A DNA stretch of 64,000 nucleotides, from NCBI RefSeq assembly GCF_007989825.1, contig NZ_BJUA01000017.1, positions 1-64,000 on the forward strand. Direction: 5' to 3'. Below, one piece after another: positions 51,301 to 59,904 of the stretch; position 1 is the stretch's first letter; every line of letters begins with the position of its first letter. Under the pieces are notes generated by a model. The model was given only the letters and a program-made list of their open reading frames with translations, searched no databases and was not told where the DNA came from. The translations under genes were made by a program, and so were the position numbers. Origin of the DNA: Cellulomonas persica (GTDB lineage Bacteria; Actinomycetota; Actinomycetes; Actinomycetales; Cellulomonadaceae).

Positions 51301-53106
51301 GACGCGCTCGTCGCGACCCCGCTGCCCACGAGCCGGCCGCTCGTGCGGCTCGAGGTCGTCGACGGCACCGGCATGCCGAACCCCACGTCGGGCATCGTCG
51401 AGACGACGACCGCGGAGGTCGCGCACACCGTCGAGCTCGTCCTCGAGCACGTGATGAGCCGCCCCGAGGAGTCCCTCGCGGTCGTCACGGTCACCCCCGC
51501 GCACGCCGAGGCCGTCCGCGAGGCCGTGCTCGACGAGGTCCGCACCAACCCCGCGCTCGCGGCGTTCTTCGACCCGGCGCGGCCCGAGCCGTTCGTCGTG
51601 ACCGACCTGACCGGCGTCGCGGGGCTGCGCCGGGAGGCCGTGATCCTGTCGCTCGGTCTCGGCCGCACGCCCCACCGTCGCGTGCTGCACACGTTCGGCG
51701 CGCTGTCCGGCCCCGGCGGGGCCGCGCTGCTGCTCGACACGCTCGGCTCGACCCGGCACCGGCTCGTCGTCGTCTCGTGCTTCGGCGCCGACGACCTCGA
51801 CACCGAGCGCCTGCGCGGCGACGGTCCGCGCCTGCTGCACGACCTGCTGACGTTCGCCGCCGAGCGCGGCACCGGGCAGACCGCGCCCGCGTCGCACGCG
51901 GTGGACCCCGACCGGCTGCTCGTCGACCTCGCCGAGCGCCTGTGGCGGCACGGCCTGATCGTCGAGCTCGACTACGGCGTGCCCGGCGGGCAGCGCATCC
52001 CGATGGTCGTCGGGCACCCGTCGCTGCCGGGCCGGATGCTCGTCGCCGTGCTCACGGACGACGAGGCGTACGTCGCCGAGCCGAGCGTGCGCGTGCGCGA
52101 GCGGCTCACCGCCGACCGCCTCGAGCGGCTCGGGTGGACCGTCGTGCGCGTCTGGTCCGCCGCCGCGTTCCTCGACCCCGAGGCCGAGGTAGACCGCATC
52201 CGCCGGTACGTGCACGCCGCGGTCCCCGCACCCGTCGAGCCGCGCACCGGCACGGCGATCATCGGTCTGCCGCAGTCGTGGACCGACGACGAGCGCGCGC
52301 TCGGCGCCGAGCGACCCGCACGTGCCGCTGCTGCGGCCGCCCCGGCCGCCCGCGCGGAGCTCCCGGTTGCGGTCGAGACGAACGAGCTCGCCGAACCGAG
52401 GCCCGTGACCGGTGCGGTCGCGGCGTCGGACGTCGCGCCCGCCGCTGCCCCCGCCGCCGCGGCGCCCGGCGACTCCACCGCTGCTCCGGTCCCTGCGCAG
52501 CCCGTGCAGACCGCCACCTCGTCGGATCCGTCCGGTGCTGCTGCGGCCGTCGCGGAGCCCATGGGCGCCGCCGGAACGGTCGTCACCGGAGGAGTGGCCG
52601 CCCCGCCCGCCCGCATGGACGCCGCGGACGCGATGGTGCGCGGGCGTGCGCTGCGCCGCAAGGGCCGCACACGCAAGGACAAGAGCGGTCCCGAGCCGTC
52701 GGAGGCCGAGCCGCCCGCCGACGTCCGGCCCTCGTCGCCCCCGACGCCCGCGGCTGACCCGGCCGCGACGCCGACCGCAGCCGACCTGCCGTCGACAGCA
52801 GCCGAGACGACGCCGAGCGCGGCGTCCGACGCGCAGCCCGTCTCGCGGCCGCTCACGCTCGTCCGGCCGGAGCAGCCCGCACTGCCCGTGCGGACGCTCG
52901 CGCGTCCCGACGTGCGTCGCGGTCTGCCGATCGCGGCGTACAGCGACGACCAGCTCGACGACCTCGTCGCCTGGCTACGGTCGGACGGACTCGAGCGCTC
53001 GCGCGACGAGCTGGCCGCGGAGCTGCGCGACGAGCTCGGCGTCACGCGCCGCTCGTACCGCATCGACACCGCCGTCCGCGCCGCGATCGCCCGCGCCCTG
53101 TCCTGA
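48361..53106 (+). CDS. 1581-aa helicase-like protein (DUF4011 type) with degenerate P-loop and nuclease-like C-terminal domain
   Basis: GTG 48361 gives a product with a DUF4011-like N-terminus (GGSTLADIDLLGEAALDLSA; GMAQLFAGRETRLSNLVREG). An SF1-helicase-like body follows, in which the P-loop position reads DSPTGADEAGT (about 366-376) and lacks the GKT needed for ATP. A restriction-endonuclease-like domain (about 1180-1290: LLVDLAERLWRHGLIVELDY; VAVLTDDEAYVAEPSVRVRE) is next. Then come about 200 Ala/Pro-rich residues and a small C-terminal helical domain (RGLPIAAYSDDQLDDLVAWL). Homologues are known across Micrococcales with unknown role. ATPase activity is doubtful. Confidence 0.8.
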   Translation: MTVPARASATGAGSDHGPGPAEADPTTPTAGVPTGPEPSSSDEQAAGPVALVEPPSDAELVESALATWRGALVEAAGGSTLADIDLLGEAALDLSAAHPSGMAQLFAGRETRLSNLVREGAALSAARRRARAVGSRAAAYEQRYGIAPTSLAIGVATWTERTPGQVGQDDVAALASITRAQSSDPSPEQGTNEPRRLHAPVLLRPVALRARGTGESDYELALEPSLEVNPVLARALRSRGALLDPAAVARGAFTPGGFDPRAALQRLASLGEAVLEDFQLTERVVVGTFVHPGQVLVDDLDNLAASVAHHEVLTALAGVEADQERLHQPLPAVVEGDRDPAHERGVGDLDPAQQYVLDVVATGSHLFVDSPTGADEAGTIAAIVADAAAAGRTVLYVPGHRRAAVALTERLAAHGLHDLLLDIAPEAGWRTAAARRLLGAMTMESPVVDVRGVQALRSDLVGHREALRAYVTGLHVAREPFGVSAYDALQHLARLTSTRPAPHTTVRLAPEVAGVLGDATRTRLAADLRRAGELGAYSVRPGDTPWYGADLRTHADADVARRRLARLLDDTLPRLAERAVQVDTETGLVPAESVDAWGEQLRMLDGVRASLDLFLPIVFERTAADLVAATATKEWRAERGIAMGYWLRRRLRRQARDMVRPGRPVADLHSALQQVQERREIWQTHCPSGGWPRLPEGLEILESEYREVREDLEALDAVLASTPGGAGLCTVPLDALTERLSRLRATQDALETLPDRTGLLHTLRAAGLGDLVDDLAERRVAPQAAPAELELAWWSTVIEQILAQDPALAGYDGETLGAMTARYAELDRQHVASLAPPIRSAVAAQVGAVLRRHREQAEELFAELVEERITSLRDTFSRYPDVVRRLRPVLVASPMLVPQVLPASRTVDLVVLGAAAHLPTEVALAAIARGRQVVVVGDARCASGSAVRELATVLPRATLRADSVARDPYLTTFLAEHGYGDALVATPLPTSRPLVRLEVVDGTGMPNPTSGIVETTTAEVAHTVELVLEHVMSRPEESLAVVTVTPAHAEAVREAVLDEVRTNPALAAFFDPARPEPFVVTDLTGVAGLRREAVILSLGLGRTPHRRVLHTFGALSGPGGAALLLDTLGSTRHRLVVVSCFGADDLDTERLRGDGPRLLHDLLTFAAERGTGQTAPASHAVDPDRLLVDLAERLWRHGLIVELDYGVPGGQRIPMVVGHPSLPGRMLVAVLTDDEAYVAEPSVRVRERLTADRLERLGWTVVRVWSAAAFLDPEAEVDRIRRYVHAAVPAPVEPRTGTAIIGLPQSWTDDERALGAERPARAAAAAAPAARAELPVAVETNELAEPRPVTGAVAASDVAPAAAPAAAAPGDSTAAPVPAQPVQTATSSDPSGAAAAVAEPMGAAGTVVTGGVAAPPARMDAADAMVRGRALRRKGRTRKDKSGPEPSEAEPPADVRPSSPPTPAADPAATPTAADLPSTAAETTPSAASDAQPVSRPLTLVRPEQPALPVRTLARPDVRRGLPIAAYSDDQLDDLVAWLRSDGLERSRDELAAELRDELGVTRRSYRIDTAVRAAIARALS

Positions 53107-53166
53107 CAGCTCGGCCCGCGGATCGGGACGCGCAGGTGGGAGCCGGCGCGGTGGGATGATCGGAGG

Positions 53167-53496
53167 GTGAGCACCGGGGACGACGAGGGCGCGCAGGCTG
53201 GCGCGACGAGTCCGGCGACCCCCGGCGTCCCGGCCCGGAGGCCGCGTCGCGCGGTGCGCGCCCCGGGCACCGTCGGCACCGACGACTCGCTGCTGCGCAG
53301 CACGCTCCCGGCCGCCCCGCCGAGCTCGAACGGGACGGCGACGTCGGACCCGTGCCCCGGATCCCGCATCGCCGACCGTTCGACGGATGCCCTGCTCGCG
53401 GCGCGCAGCGCCGACGACTCCGACGTGGGCTGGGGCGAGGGTCGCGACGACAACGACGACCGCCTGCGGTTGGACAAGCCCCCGCACTGGGGCTGA
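53167..53496 (+). CDS. Small conserved acidic protein, 109 aa
   Basis: GTG 53167 opens a disordered Thr/Pro/Ala-rich half and a conserved acidic tail with VGWGEGRDDNDDRLRLDKPP then HWG at the end. Proteins ending in DxR(L)xxDxPPHW are common in actinobacteria next to helicase or UDP-sugar genes; the function is unknown. It lies 60 bases after the large helicase-like gene and may share its transcript. Confidence 0.72.
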   Translation: MSTGDDEGAQAGATSPATPGVPARRPRRAVRAPGTVGTDDSLLRSTLPAAPPSSNGTATSDPCPGSRIADRSTDALLAARSADDSDVGWGEGRDDNDDRLRLDKPPHWG

Positions 53497-53593
53497 CGCG
53501 CGACCCGACCCCAGCCCTCAGGTGAGCGGGTTCGGTCCACAGGTACGTCCGGCGTCCCGACGGCGCGGGCTGCGGCGCGCCTAGCGTCGCGGC

Positions 53594-54271
53594 GTGCGGG
53601 GATGGGTGGACGGCGGGGTGCCGCCGCTGGAGCGGCGTCGGCGACCGATCAAGGTCGCGTGGCGCGGGGTGCTCTGGCGGTGGCGCTTCGTCGTCGCCGC
53701 GCTGGGCGTCGGGCTCGCGGCGACCTCGGCGCTGCAGGTGCTGCGGCCGCCCGAGCCGGTCATGCGCGCGGTCGTCGTCGCGGCGCGTGACCTGCCCGCC
53801 GGGACGACGATCGGCGCGGCGGACGTGCGCGTCGCGCAGGTCCCGGAAGGGCTCGCGGTCGCCGGGACGACGCCGGGGTCGGGGGAGGTGGTCGGCGAGA
53901 GCGTCGCGGTGCCCGTGCCGGCCGGGCTGCCCGTGGTCCCGGGACTGCTCGCGTCGGGCGCGCTCGTCGGGCCGCCGGGCACGGTCGTCGCGGCCGTGCG
54001 GCTCGCCGACCCGGCGATGGCCGCGCTGCTCGAGCCCGGCACACGCATCGACGTGCTGGCCGCCGCGGCGGAGACCGGGGCGCAGGGCGTGGTCGTCGCG
54101 CGCCGCGCGCTCGTGCTGCCCGTCGCGCCCGGGGCGGGTGACGACGGCTGGGCCGCGAGCCTCGCGAGCGGTGACACGGCGCCCGTGCTGGTCGCGGTCT
54201 CGCCCGACGAGGCGGCGGCGTTGTCGGGGGCGGCCGTCTCGGCCTTGCTCTCCGCGGTCGTCGTGCCATGA
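53594..54271 (+). CDS. SAF-domain protein (CpaB/RcpC-like)
   Basis: The 225-aa product has a basic N-terminus, one transmembrane helix (FVVAALGVGLAATSALQVL, about 33-51), then a SAF domain (VVVAARDLPAGTTIGAADVR) and an RcpC-like part (LADPAMAALLEPGTRIDVLA). SAF proteins anchor Flp-type pilus parts to the cell wall. Here no pilus genes are near, so the role may be different. GTG 53594 gives the usual length. The next gene, mscL, starts 40 bases later. Confidence 0.85.
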   Translation: MRGWVDGGVPPLERRRRPIKVAWRGVLWRWRFVVAALGVGLAATSALQVLRPPEPVMRAVVVAARDLPAGTTIGAADVRVAQVPEGLAVAGTTPGSGEVVGESVAVPVPAGLPVVPGLLASGALVGPPGTVVAAVRLADPAMAALLEPGTRIDVLAAAAETGAQGVVVARRALVLPVAPGAGDDGWAASLASGDTAPVLVAVSPDEAAALSGAAVSALLSAVVVP

Positions 54272-54311
54272 TCGAACGTCGCCAGGTCGCTTCACCCATC
54301 CGGAGGTTCAC

Positions 54312-54884
54312 GTGTCTCAGTCCCCGCTCGGCTCGGCTGCCGGCTCGGCCGGCGCAGCGCTCGGCTCAGGCGCCAAGGGTCTGGCCAAGGTCTTCGAGGG
54401 GTTCAAGGACTTCATCTCGCGGGGCAACGCGGTCGACCTGGCCGTCGGTGTCGTCATCGGTGCGGCGTTCGGCGCGTTCGTGCAGTCGATCGTGGACGGT
54501 CTGATCAACCCGCTGATCGGCTGGATCTTCGGGCAGCCCAACCTCGACCACGTCCTGGCGTTCGGGCCCGAGGGCAAGGACCCGATCAGCTTCGGGCACA
54601 TCCTCAGCGCGGCGATCACGTTCCTCATCACGGCGGCGGCGGTGTACTTCGTCGTCGTGCTGCCGCTCAACAAGCTCGCCGCTCGCCGCAAGCGCGGCGA
54701 GGAGCCGGAGCCCGCCGCACCGGCCGAGGACATCCTGCTGCTGCAGGAGATCCGCGACCTGCTGGCCGCGCGCCCGACGCCCGCGCTCACCACCGACATC
54801 ACCAACCCGCCGACGATCAAGCCGTCCGACGGCCCGACGCCGCCGCCGTCGGTCCCGCCGGCGCCCCCCGCACCGACGGCCTGA
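54312..54884 (+). CDS. mscL: Large-conductance mechanosensitive channel MscL
   Basis: The 190-aa product opens a pentameric pore under membrane tension. A 27-residue N-terminal extension precedes KVFEGFKDFISRGNAVDLAV and the TM1 segment GVVIGAAFGAFVQSIVDGLI. A short outer loop follows (GQPNLDHVLAF), then TM2 (ILSAAITFLITAAAVYFVVV), and the C-terminal helix EDILLLQEIRDLLAARP before a Pro/Thr-rich tail. GTG 54312 follows CGGAGG. A terminator is at 54908. Confidence 0.94.
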   Translation: MSQSPLGSAAGSAGAALGSGAKGLAKVFEGFKDFISRGNAVDLAVGVVIGAAFGAFVQSIVDGLINPLIGWIFGQPNLDHVLAFGPEGKDPISFGHILSAAITFLITAAAVYFVVVLPLNKLAARRKRGEEPEPAAPAEDILLLQEIRDLLAARPTPALTTDITNPPTIKPSDGPTPPPSVPPAPPAPTA

Positions 54885-54907
54885 CCGAGCCGGCTCGGAC
54901 GTCCACC

Positions 54908-54946
54908 GACGAGGACCGCGCGCCACCGCAGGCGGCGGTCCTCGTC
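54908..54946 (+). terminator. Terminator of mscL
   Basis: GACGAGGACCGC (54908-54919) pairs perfectly with GCGGTCCTCGTC (54935-54946) over a 15-base loop, 24 bases after the mscL stop. Confidence 0.75.
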
Positions 54947-55115
54947 CGTGCAGGCACCGTGATCGCAGCGTGCCGAGCGGGCGCGCGCGGGAATCGTCGG
55001 GTTGCGCGCGCCGTTACCATTGGCACTCGGAACGTGTGAGTGCCAGCGGACGCCGGTCGGCGCCGGCCCCTCGGCCACCGCACGAGAGCTCACCGAACGA
55101 ACCCCAGGAGACCCG

Positions 55116-55454
55116 GTGCCCACCTACTCGTACGCGTGCACGGCGTGCGGTCACGCCTTCGACATCCACCAGTCCTTCTCGGACGCGTCGCTGACGGTCT
55201 GCCCCGAGTGCGAGGGCAAGCTCCGCAAGGTCTTCTCGTCCGTGGGTGTGGTGTTCAAGGGCTCGGGCTTCTACCGCAACGACGCGCGTTCGGGCGCGAC
55301 GTCGTCGTCGGTCCCGGCGGTGTCCTCCGACAGCGCGAAGGGCGGCGCGAGCACGACGTCCTCGTCGTCCGCGTCGACCTCGGGGACCACGTCGACCTCG
55401 CCGTCGTCCTCCTCGACGACGAGCGCCCCGGCCGCCGCTCCGGCTGCCTCCTGA
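55116..55454 (+). CDS. FmdB-type zinc-ribbon protein
   Basis: The 112-aa product opens VPTYSYACTACGHAFDIHQS with CPECEGKLRKVFSSVGVVFK and GSGFYRNDAR. This is the FmdB regulatory family with a CxxC...CxxC ribbon. A Ser/Thr-rich tail fills residues 55-112. The family is common between mscL and downstream genes in actinobacteria. GTG 55116 follows CCCAGGAG. Its function (assembly or regulation) is not established. Confidence 0.9.
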   Translation: MPTYSYACTACGHAFDIHQSFSDASLTVCPECEGKLRKVFSSVGVVFKGSGFYRNDARSGATSSSVPAVSSDSAKGGASTTSSSSASTSGTTSTSPSSSSTTSAPAAAPAAS

Positions 55455-55490
55455 CGGCGCGGGTCTCGGCGCGGCACTACCCTCGCAGTC

Positions 55491-58046
55491 GTGCGTAGCC
55501 GTGCCTTTCGTCTGACTCTCCTGTCCGTCGCCATCGTCCTGGTGGTGGCGCTGGTCGCCGCTGTCGTCGCCGCGTTCGTCGTCGTCCGCCGACCGTTGCC
55601 GCAGGTGAGCGGGTCCCTGAAGGTGGCCGGCCTGCAGGACGAGGTGACCGTGACGCGCGACGCGCGCGGCGTCCCGACGATCACCGCAGCGACCCCGCAC
55701 GACCTGTTCCTCGCGCAGGGCTACGTCGCCGCGCAGGACCGGTTCTTCGAGATGGACTACCGCCGGCACGTCGTGTCGGGGCGGCTGAGCGAGCTCGTGG
55801 GCGAGAACGCCGACGCGCTCGAGGCGGACAAGGTGATCCGCACGTTCGGCTGGCGGCGGGTCGCGGAGCGTGAGCTCGGGCTGGTCGAGGAGTCGACACG
55901 CACGGCGCTCGAGGCCTACGCGGACGGTGTGAACGCGTACCTCGACGGCAAGGCCCCGTCGCAGATCGCGGTCGAGTACACGGTGCTCGGGCTGCAGGTC
56001 GACGTCGACGCGCCCGAGCCGTGGGACGCGGTCGACTCGCTCGCGTGGCTCAAGGCGATGGCGTGGGACCTGCGGGGCAACTACGACGACGAGCTCTCGC
56101 GGGCCCGCGCGTACGCCTCCGTGCGGGACGTGGCCCGGGTCGACGAGCTGTTCCCCGCCTACCCCTACGACCTGAACGCGTCGATCCTGACGGGTGACGA
56201 CCTGGTGACGCCGACGGCGGCCGCGGCGCCGGGCGCGGTGCTGGACCTCGACGACGCGGGCATCCAGCGCGCGCTGGACAGCGCGAGCAAGGCGCTCGCG
56301 GCGGTGCCGCACCTCGTCGGCGAGGGCGAGGGCGTCGGCTCGAACTCGTGGGTGATCGCGGGCGAGCACACCGCCACCGGCAAGCCGCTGCTCGCGAACG
56401 ACCCGCACCTGGGCATCTCCGCGCCGGGCGTCTGGGCACAGGTGGGGCTGCGGTGCTCGACGGTCGACGAGGCGTGCCCCTACGACGTGTCGGGCTTCTC
56501 GTTCGCGGGCTTCCCGGGCGTCGTCATCGGCCACAACGCGGACCTCGCGTGGGGCCTGACGAACCTCGGCGCGGACGTGACGGACTTCTTCCTGGAGCGC
56601 GTCGAGAACGGCCGCACGCTGCGCGGCGAGGAGACCGCTCCGATCACCACGCGCCGCGAGGTCATCAAGGTCAACGGCGGCGACGACGTCTCGATCGAGG
56701 TGCGTCAGAGCGTGCACGGGCCGATCGTCTCGGACGTGCTCGAGGTGGACGCGGTCGAGCGCGCGCCGCTGCCGGACGGGATCGTCGGCCGCGAGTACGA
56801 GGTCGCGCTCGCCTGGACGGCGCTCGCGCCGGGCCGTACCGCCGACGCCGTGCTGGCGATGGCGACGGCCCGCGACGCCGAGGACGTCGCGCGCGTGGGA
56901 CGGCTGCTCGACGTGCCGTCGCAGAACATCGTGTTCGCCACGACGGACGGGCACATCGGCTACCAGGCGCCCGGGCGCATCCCGGTGCGCAACGTCGTGC
57001 CGGGCGACGTCCCGTCCGACGGCACGTGGCCGCGGCCCGGCTGGGACCCGGCGTACGACTGGCAGGGCTACGTCGACCCCGAGGTCATGCCGCGGGCGCT
57101 CGACCCGGTCGAGGGCTTCGTCGTCGCGGCGAACCAGGCGGTGACGCCCGCGGGCGTCGGTCCGTTCCTCACCGACGACTGGGACTACGGCTATCGCTCG
57201 CAGCGCATCCGCACGCAGGTCGAGTCCGCGATCGAGAGCGGCACGCCGATCACGGTCGAGGACGTCGGCACACTGCAGAACGACCAGCACAACCCGTACG
57301 CCGACGTGCTCGTGCCGTGGCTGCTGCGGATCGGGATCGAGGACACGTTCGCCGACGACGGTCAGCAGCTGCTGCGCTCGTGGGACCGCGTCTCGAGCGA
57401 GGACTCGGCCGCGGCGGCGTACTTCGCGGCGGTGTGGAAGACGCTGCTCTCGCTGACGTTCGCCGACGACCTGCCGGACGGCGACATGCCCGACGGCGGC
57501 TCGCGCTGGCTCGAGGTGGTCCGTGGGCTGCTCGACGACCCGGACTCGGAGTGGTGGGACGACCGCACCACGCCCGGCCTGCTCGAGGGCCGCGACGAGA
57601 TCCTGTACCAGGCCATGGTCACGGCCCGCCTGGAGCTCACGCAGCAGCTCGGCCGCGACGCGGACGAGTGGCGCTGGGGCCGGCTGCACTCGGCCGCGCC
57701 CGAGCACCCGGTGCTCGGCGGCTCGTCGATCCCCGGCCTGGTGCGCAACTTCGTCAACCCCGACCCGGTCGGCGTCGGCGGGAGCTCGTCGATCGTCGAC
57801 GCGACCGCGTGGGACGCCTCGCAGGGGTACGAGGTGACCGCCGGGCCGTCGATGCGCATGGTCGTCGACCTGGGGGACCTCGACTCGTCGACGTGGGTGA
57901 GCTTCACCGGGACGTCGGGTCATCCCGCGAGCCCGCACTACGCCGACCAGCTCGGCGCGTGGGCGGACGGGCGCACGTTCCCGTGGCCGTTCTCGTCGGC
58001 GGCGACGACCGCCGACGCGGTCGACCGGCTGACCCTGCACCCCTGA
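55491..58046 (+). CDS. Penicillin acylase-family Ntn-hydrolase
   Basis: The 851-aa product has an N-terminal membrane anchor (about 8-32) and an alpha subunit (TVTRDARGVPTITAATPHDL; GYVAAQDRFFEMDYRRHVVS). The autocatalytic site is GEGVG|SNSWVIAG, with Ser284 as nucleophile after self-cleavage. The beta subunit includes NDPHLGISAPGVWAQVGL, and SSSIVDATAWDASQGYEVT near the end. It hydrolyses amides such as acyl-homoserine lactones, beta-lactams or cell-wall amides outside the cell. The true substrate is unknown. GTG 55491 is the start. Confidence 0.92.
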   Translation: MRSRAFRLTLLSVAIVLVVALVAAVVAAFVVVRRPLPQVSGSLKVAGLQDEVTVTRDARGVPTITAATPHDLFLAQGYVAAQDRFFEMDYRRHVVSGRLSELVGENADALEADKVIRTFGWRRVAERELGLVEESTRTALEAYADGVNAYLDGKAPSQIAVEYTVLGLQVDVDAPEPWDAVDSLAWLKAMAWDLRGNYDDELSRARAYASVRDVARVDELFPAYPYDLNASILTGDDLVTPTAAAAPGAVLDLDDAGIQRALDSASKALAAVPHLVGEGEGVGSNSWVIAGEHTATGKPLLANDPHLGISAPGVWAQVGLRCSTVDEACPYDVSGFSFAGFPGVVIGHNADLAWGLTNLGADVTDFFLERVENGRTLRGEETAPITTRREVIKVNGGDDVSIEVRQSVHGPIVSDVLEVDAVERAPLPDGIVGREYEVALAWTALAPGRTADAVLAMATARDAEDVARVGRLLDVPSQNIVFATTDGHIGYQAPGRIPVRNVVPGDVPSDGTWPRPGWDPAYDWQGYVDPEVMPRALDPVEGFVVAANQAVTPAGVGPFLTDDWDYGYRSQRIRTQVESAIESGTPITVEDVGTLQNDQHNPYADVLVPWLLRIGIEDTFADDGQQLLRSWDRVSSEDSAAAAYFAAVWKTLLSLTFADDLPDGDMPDGGSRWLEVVRGLLDDPDSEWWDDRTTPGLLEGRDEILYQAMVTARLELTQQLGRDADEWRWGRLHSAAPEHPVLGGSSIPGLVRNFVNPDPVGVGGSSSIVDATAWDASQGYEVTAGPSMRMVVDLGDLDSSTWVSFTGTSGHPASPHYADQLGAWADGRTFPWPFSSAATTADAVDRLTLHP

Positions 58047-58112
58047 GCCGGGGGACGGCCCCGGCGCCCGGCCCGACAGCGCGTCCGGCGGGCCGGTGAC
58101 GGCTCGCGCGGC

Positions 58113-58748
58113 TCAGGACGTGAGCGGGACCCAGCCCTGGGGTGTCGCGTAGGCGTCGACGCGGCGGTCGTGCGGCTCGTGGGGGAGCGGGTCGACGGTC
58201 GCGTCCCGCACCTCCTCGGGGAACACCACGCCGACGACGAGCGCGTCCGGCCGGGCGTGCTCGAGCGCGCGGTCGTACCAGCCGCCGCCCTGCCCGAGCC
58301 GTCCGCCCGCGGTGTCGACCGCGAGCGCCGGCGCGACGATCACGTCGGCGTCCGCGAGCGCCTCGGCCGGCAGCGTGGGGCCGCCGGGCTCCGGGGGCCG
58401 CCCGGGGGCGCGTTCCTGCAGGTCGTCGACGCCCTGGTACTCGCCCCAGCCGCGCTGCAGTCCGGCGCCGAGGACGGGCAGCAGGATGCGCACGCCCCGC
58501 GCCGCGAGCCGCTCGAGCAGCACGCCCGTGCCGGGCTCGGTCGGCCGCGCGGCGTAGACGGAGACGCAGCGCGCGGTGGCGACCGCGGGGATCGACTCGA
58601 TCACGTGCGCGAGGGCCGCGGCCGCCTCGTCGCGCCGTCGCTGCGAGCGGTGCGAGCGGGCCTTGCGGATCGCCGAACGGAGCTGCTCCTTCTCTTCCTC
58701 GGGCTCCGCCGCGAGGGCGTGGTTCGACGAGTCGGCAGCACTGCTCAT
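58113..58748 (-). CDS. 5-formyltetrahydrofolate cyclo-ligase
   Basis: The 211-aa product converts 5-formyl-THF to 5,10-methenyl-THF with ATP. Motifs: KEQLRSAIRKARSHRSQRRR at the start, ILLPVLGAG, DVIVAPALAVDTAGGRLGQG and GGGWYDRAL. The central PAEALADADVIVAPALA and a Gly-rich loop form the ATP site. ATG 58748 gives a 20-residue variable leader. It is divergent from galU, a standard actinobacterial arrangement. Confidence 0.92.
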   Translation of the reverse strand: MSSAADSSNHALAAEPEEEKEQLRSAIRKARSHRSQRRRDEAAAALAHVIESIPAVATARCVSVYAARPTEPGTGVLLERLAARGVRILLPVLGAGLQRGWGEYQGVDDLQERAPGRPPEPGGPTLPAEALADADVIVAPALAVDTAGGRLGQGGGWYDRALEHARPDALVVGVVFPEEVRDATVDPLPHEPHDRRVDAYATPQGWVPLTS

Positions 58749-58975
58749 GCCAACAGTGTCTCAAACGATCGTCTGGATGTGGTCACCCGGACCCCGACCG
58801 GCCCGCCGTGCGGACGCCCTGCGGACGTGCGCGAGAGCCGGACCGGCCGGTCCGGGGCCGTCGAGCGACGTCGTCGTGAACGCCCGACGACCACCGGACG
58901 TCACTCGCACGACGTAACCCACGCCACATTCGCCTGCCCTGGGCGTGGCCCGGGATCCACGGCTAGCGTTCCGAC

Positions 58976-59878
58976 ATGACGATCCACAAGGCAGTCATTC
59001 CCGCCGCAGGTCTGGGCACCCGGTTCCTGCCGGCCACGAAGTCGACGCCCAAGGAGATGCTCCCGGTCGTCGACAAGCCCGCGATCCAGTACGTCGTGGA
59101 GGAGGCCGTCGCGGCCGGCCTGGACGACGTCCTGCTCATCACCGGCCGCTCGAAGCGCACCCTCGCGGACCACTTCGACGCGGTCCCCGAGCTCGAGGCG
59201 GCCCTCGAGGCGAAGGGCGACACCGAGCGCCTCGCCAAGGTCCGCGAGTCCACCGAGCTCGCCAACGTGCACTTCGTGCGGCAGGGACAGCCCCGCGGCC
59301 TGGGGCACGCCGTGCTGCAGGCCAAGCACCACGTCGGCGACGAGCCGTTCGCGGTGCTGCTGGGCGACGACCTGATCGACGAGCGCGACGCGCTGCTCAC
59401 GCCGATGCTCGAGATCCAGGAGCGCCTGGGCGGCTCGGTCATCGCGCTGCTCGAGGTCCCCGCCGAGCAGATCTCGTCCTACGGCTGCGCGGCGATCGAG
59501 CCGATCGACGGCACGCAGGATGCCGACACCGTGCGGATCACCGGTCTCGTCGAGAAGCCCCCGGTCGACGAGGCGCCGTCGAACCTCGCGATCATCGGCC
59601 GCTACGTGCTGCACCCGGCGGTGTTCGAGGTGCTCGAGAACACCGCGCCGGGCCGTGGCGGCGAGATCCAGCTGACCGACGCCCTCGCGACGCTCATGGA
59701 CATGCCCGCCGAGCAGGGCGGCGGCGTCACGGGCGTCGTGTTCCGCGGCCGCCGCTACGACACGGGCGACCGTCTGGACTACCTCAAGGCCGTCGTCCGG
59801 ATCGCGGCGGATCGTCCGGACCTGGGACCCGACTTCAAGGAGTGGCTCGCCGGGTACGTCGCGGGCGCCGAGGTCTGA
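58976..59878 (+). CDS. galU: UTP-glucose-1-phosphate uridylyltransferase
   Basis: The 300-aa product makes UDP-glucose. It has the nucleotidyltransferase loop AAGLGTRFLPATKSTPKEML (10-29) with PVVDKPAIQYVVEEA and the metal/substrate site VLLGDDLIDE. Further segments are QISSYGCAAIEPIDG, ITGLVEKP and EIQLTDALATLM. Length and motifs fit bacterial GalU fully. It is the first gene of the galU - moeA-like - rimJ-like - membrane protein block. Confidence 0.95.
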   Translation: MTIHKAVIPAAGLGTRFLPATKSTPKEMLPVVDKPAIQYVVEEAVAAGLDDVLLITGRSKRTLADHFDAVPELEAALEAKGDTERLAKVRESTELANVHFVRQGQPRGLGHAVLQAKHHVGDEPFAVLLGDDLIDERDALLTPMLEIQERLGGSVIALLEVPAEQISSYGCAAIEPIDGTQDADTVRITGLVEKPPVDEAPSNLAIIGRYVLHPAVFEVLENTAPGRGGEIQLTDALATLMDMPAEQGGGVTGVVFRGRRYDTGDRLDYLKAVVRIAADRPDLGPDFKEWLAGYVAGAEV

Positions 59879-59904
59879 TCGCTGAGGCGGGGCACAATGC
59901 CCGC

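Noticed and set aside
53594..54271. Start of a Flp pilus (tad) operon
   Set aside because: Only the SAF/CpaB-like gene is present; no CpaA, TadA, TadB/C or pilin gene adjoins.
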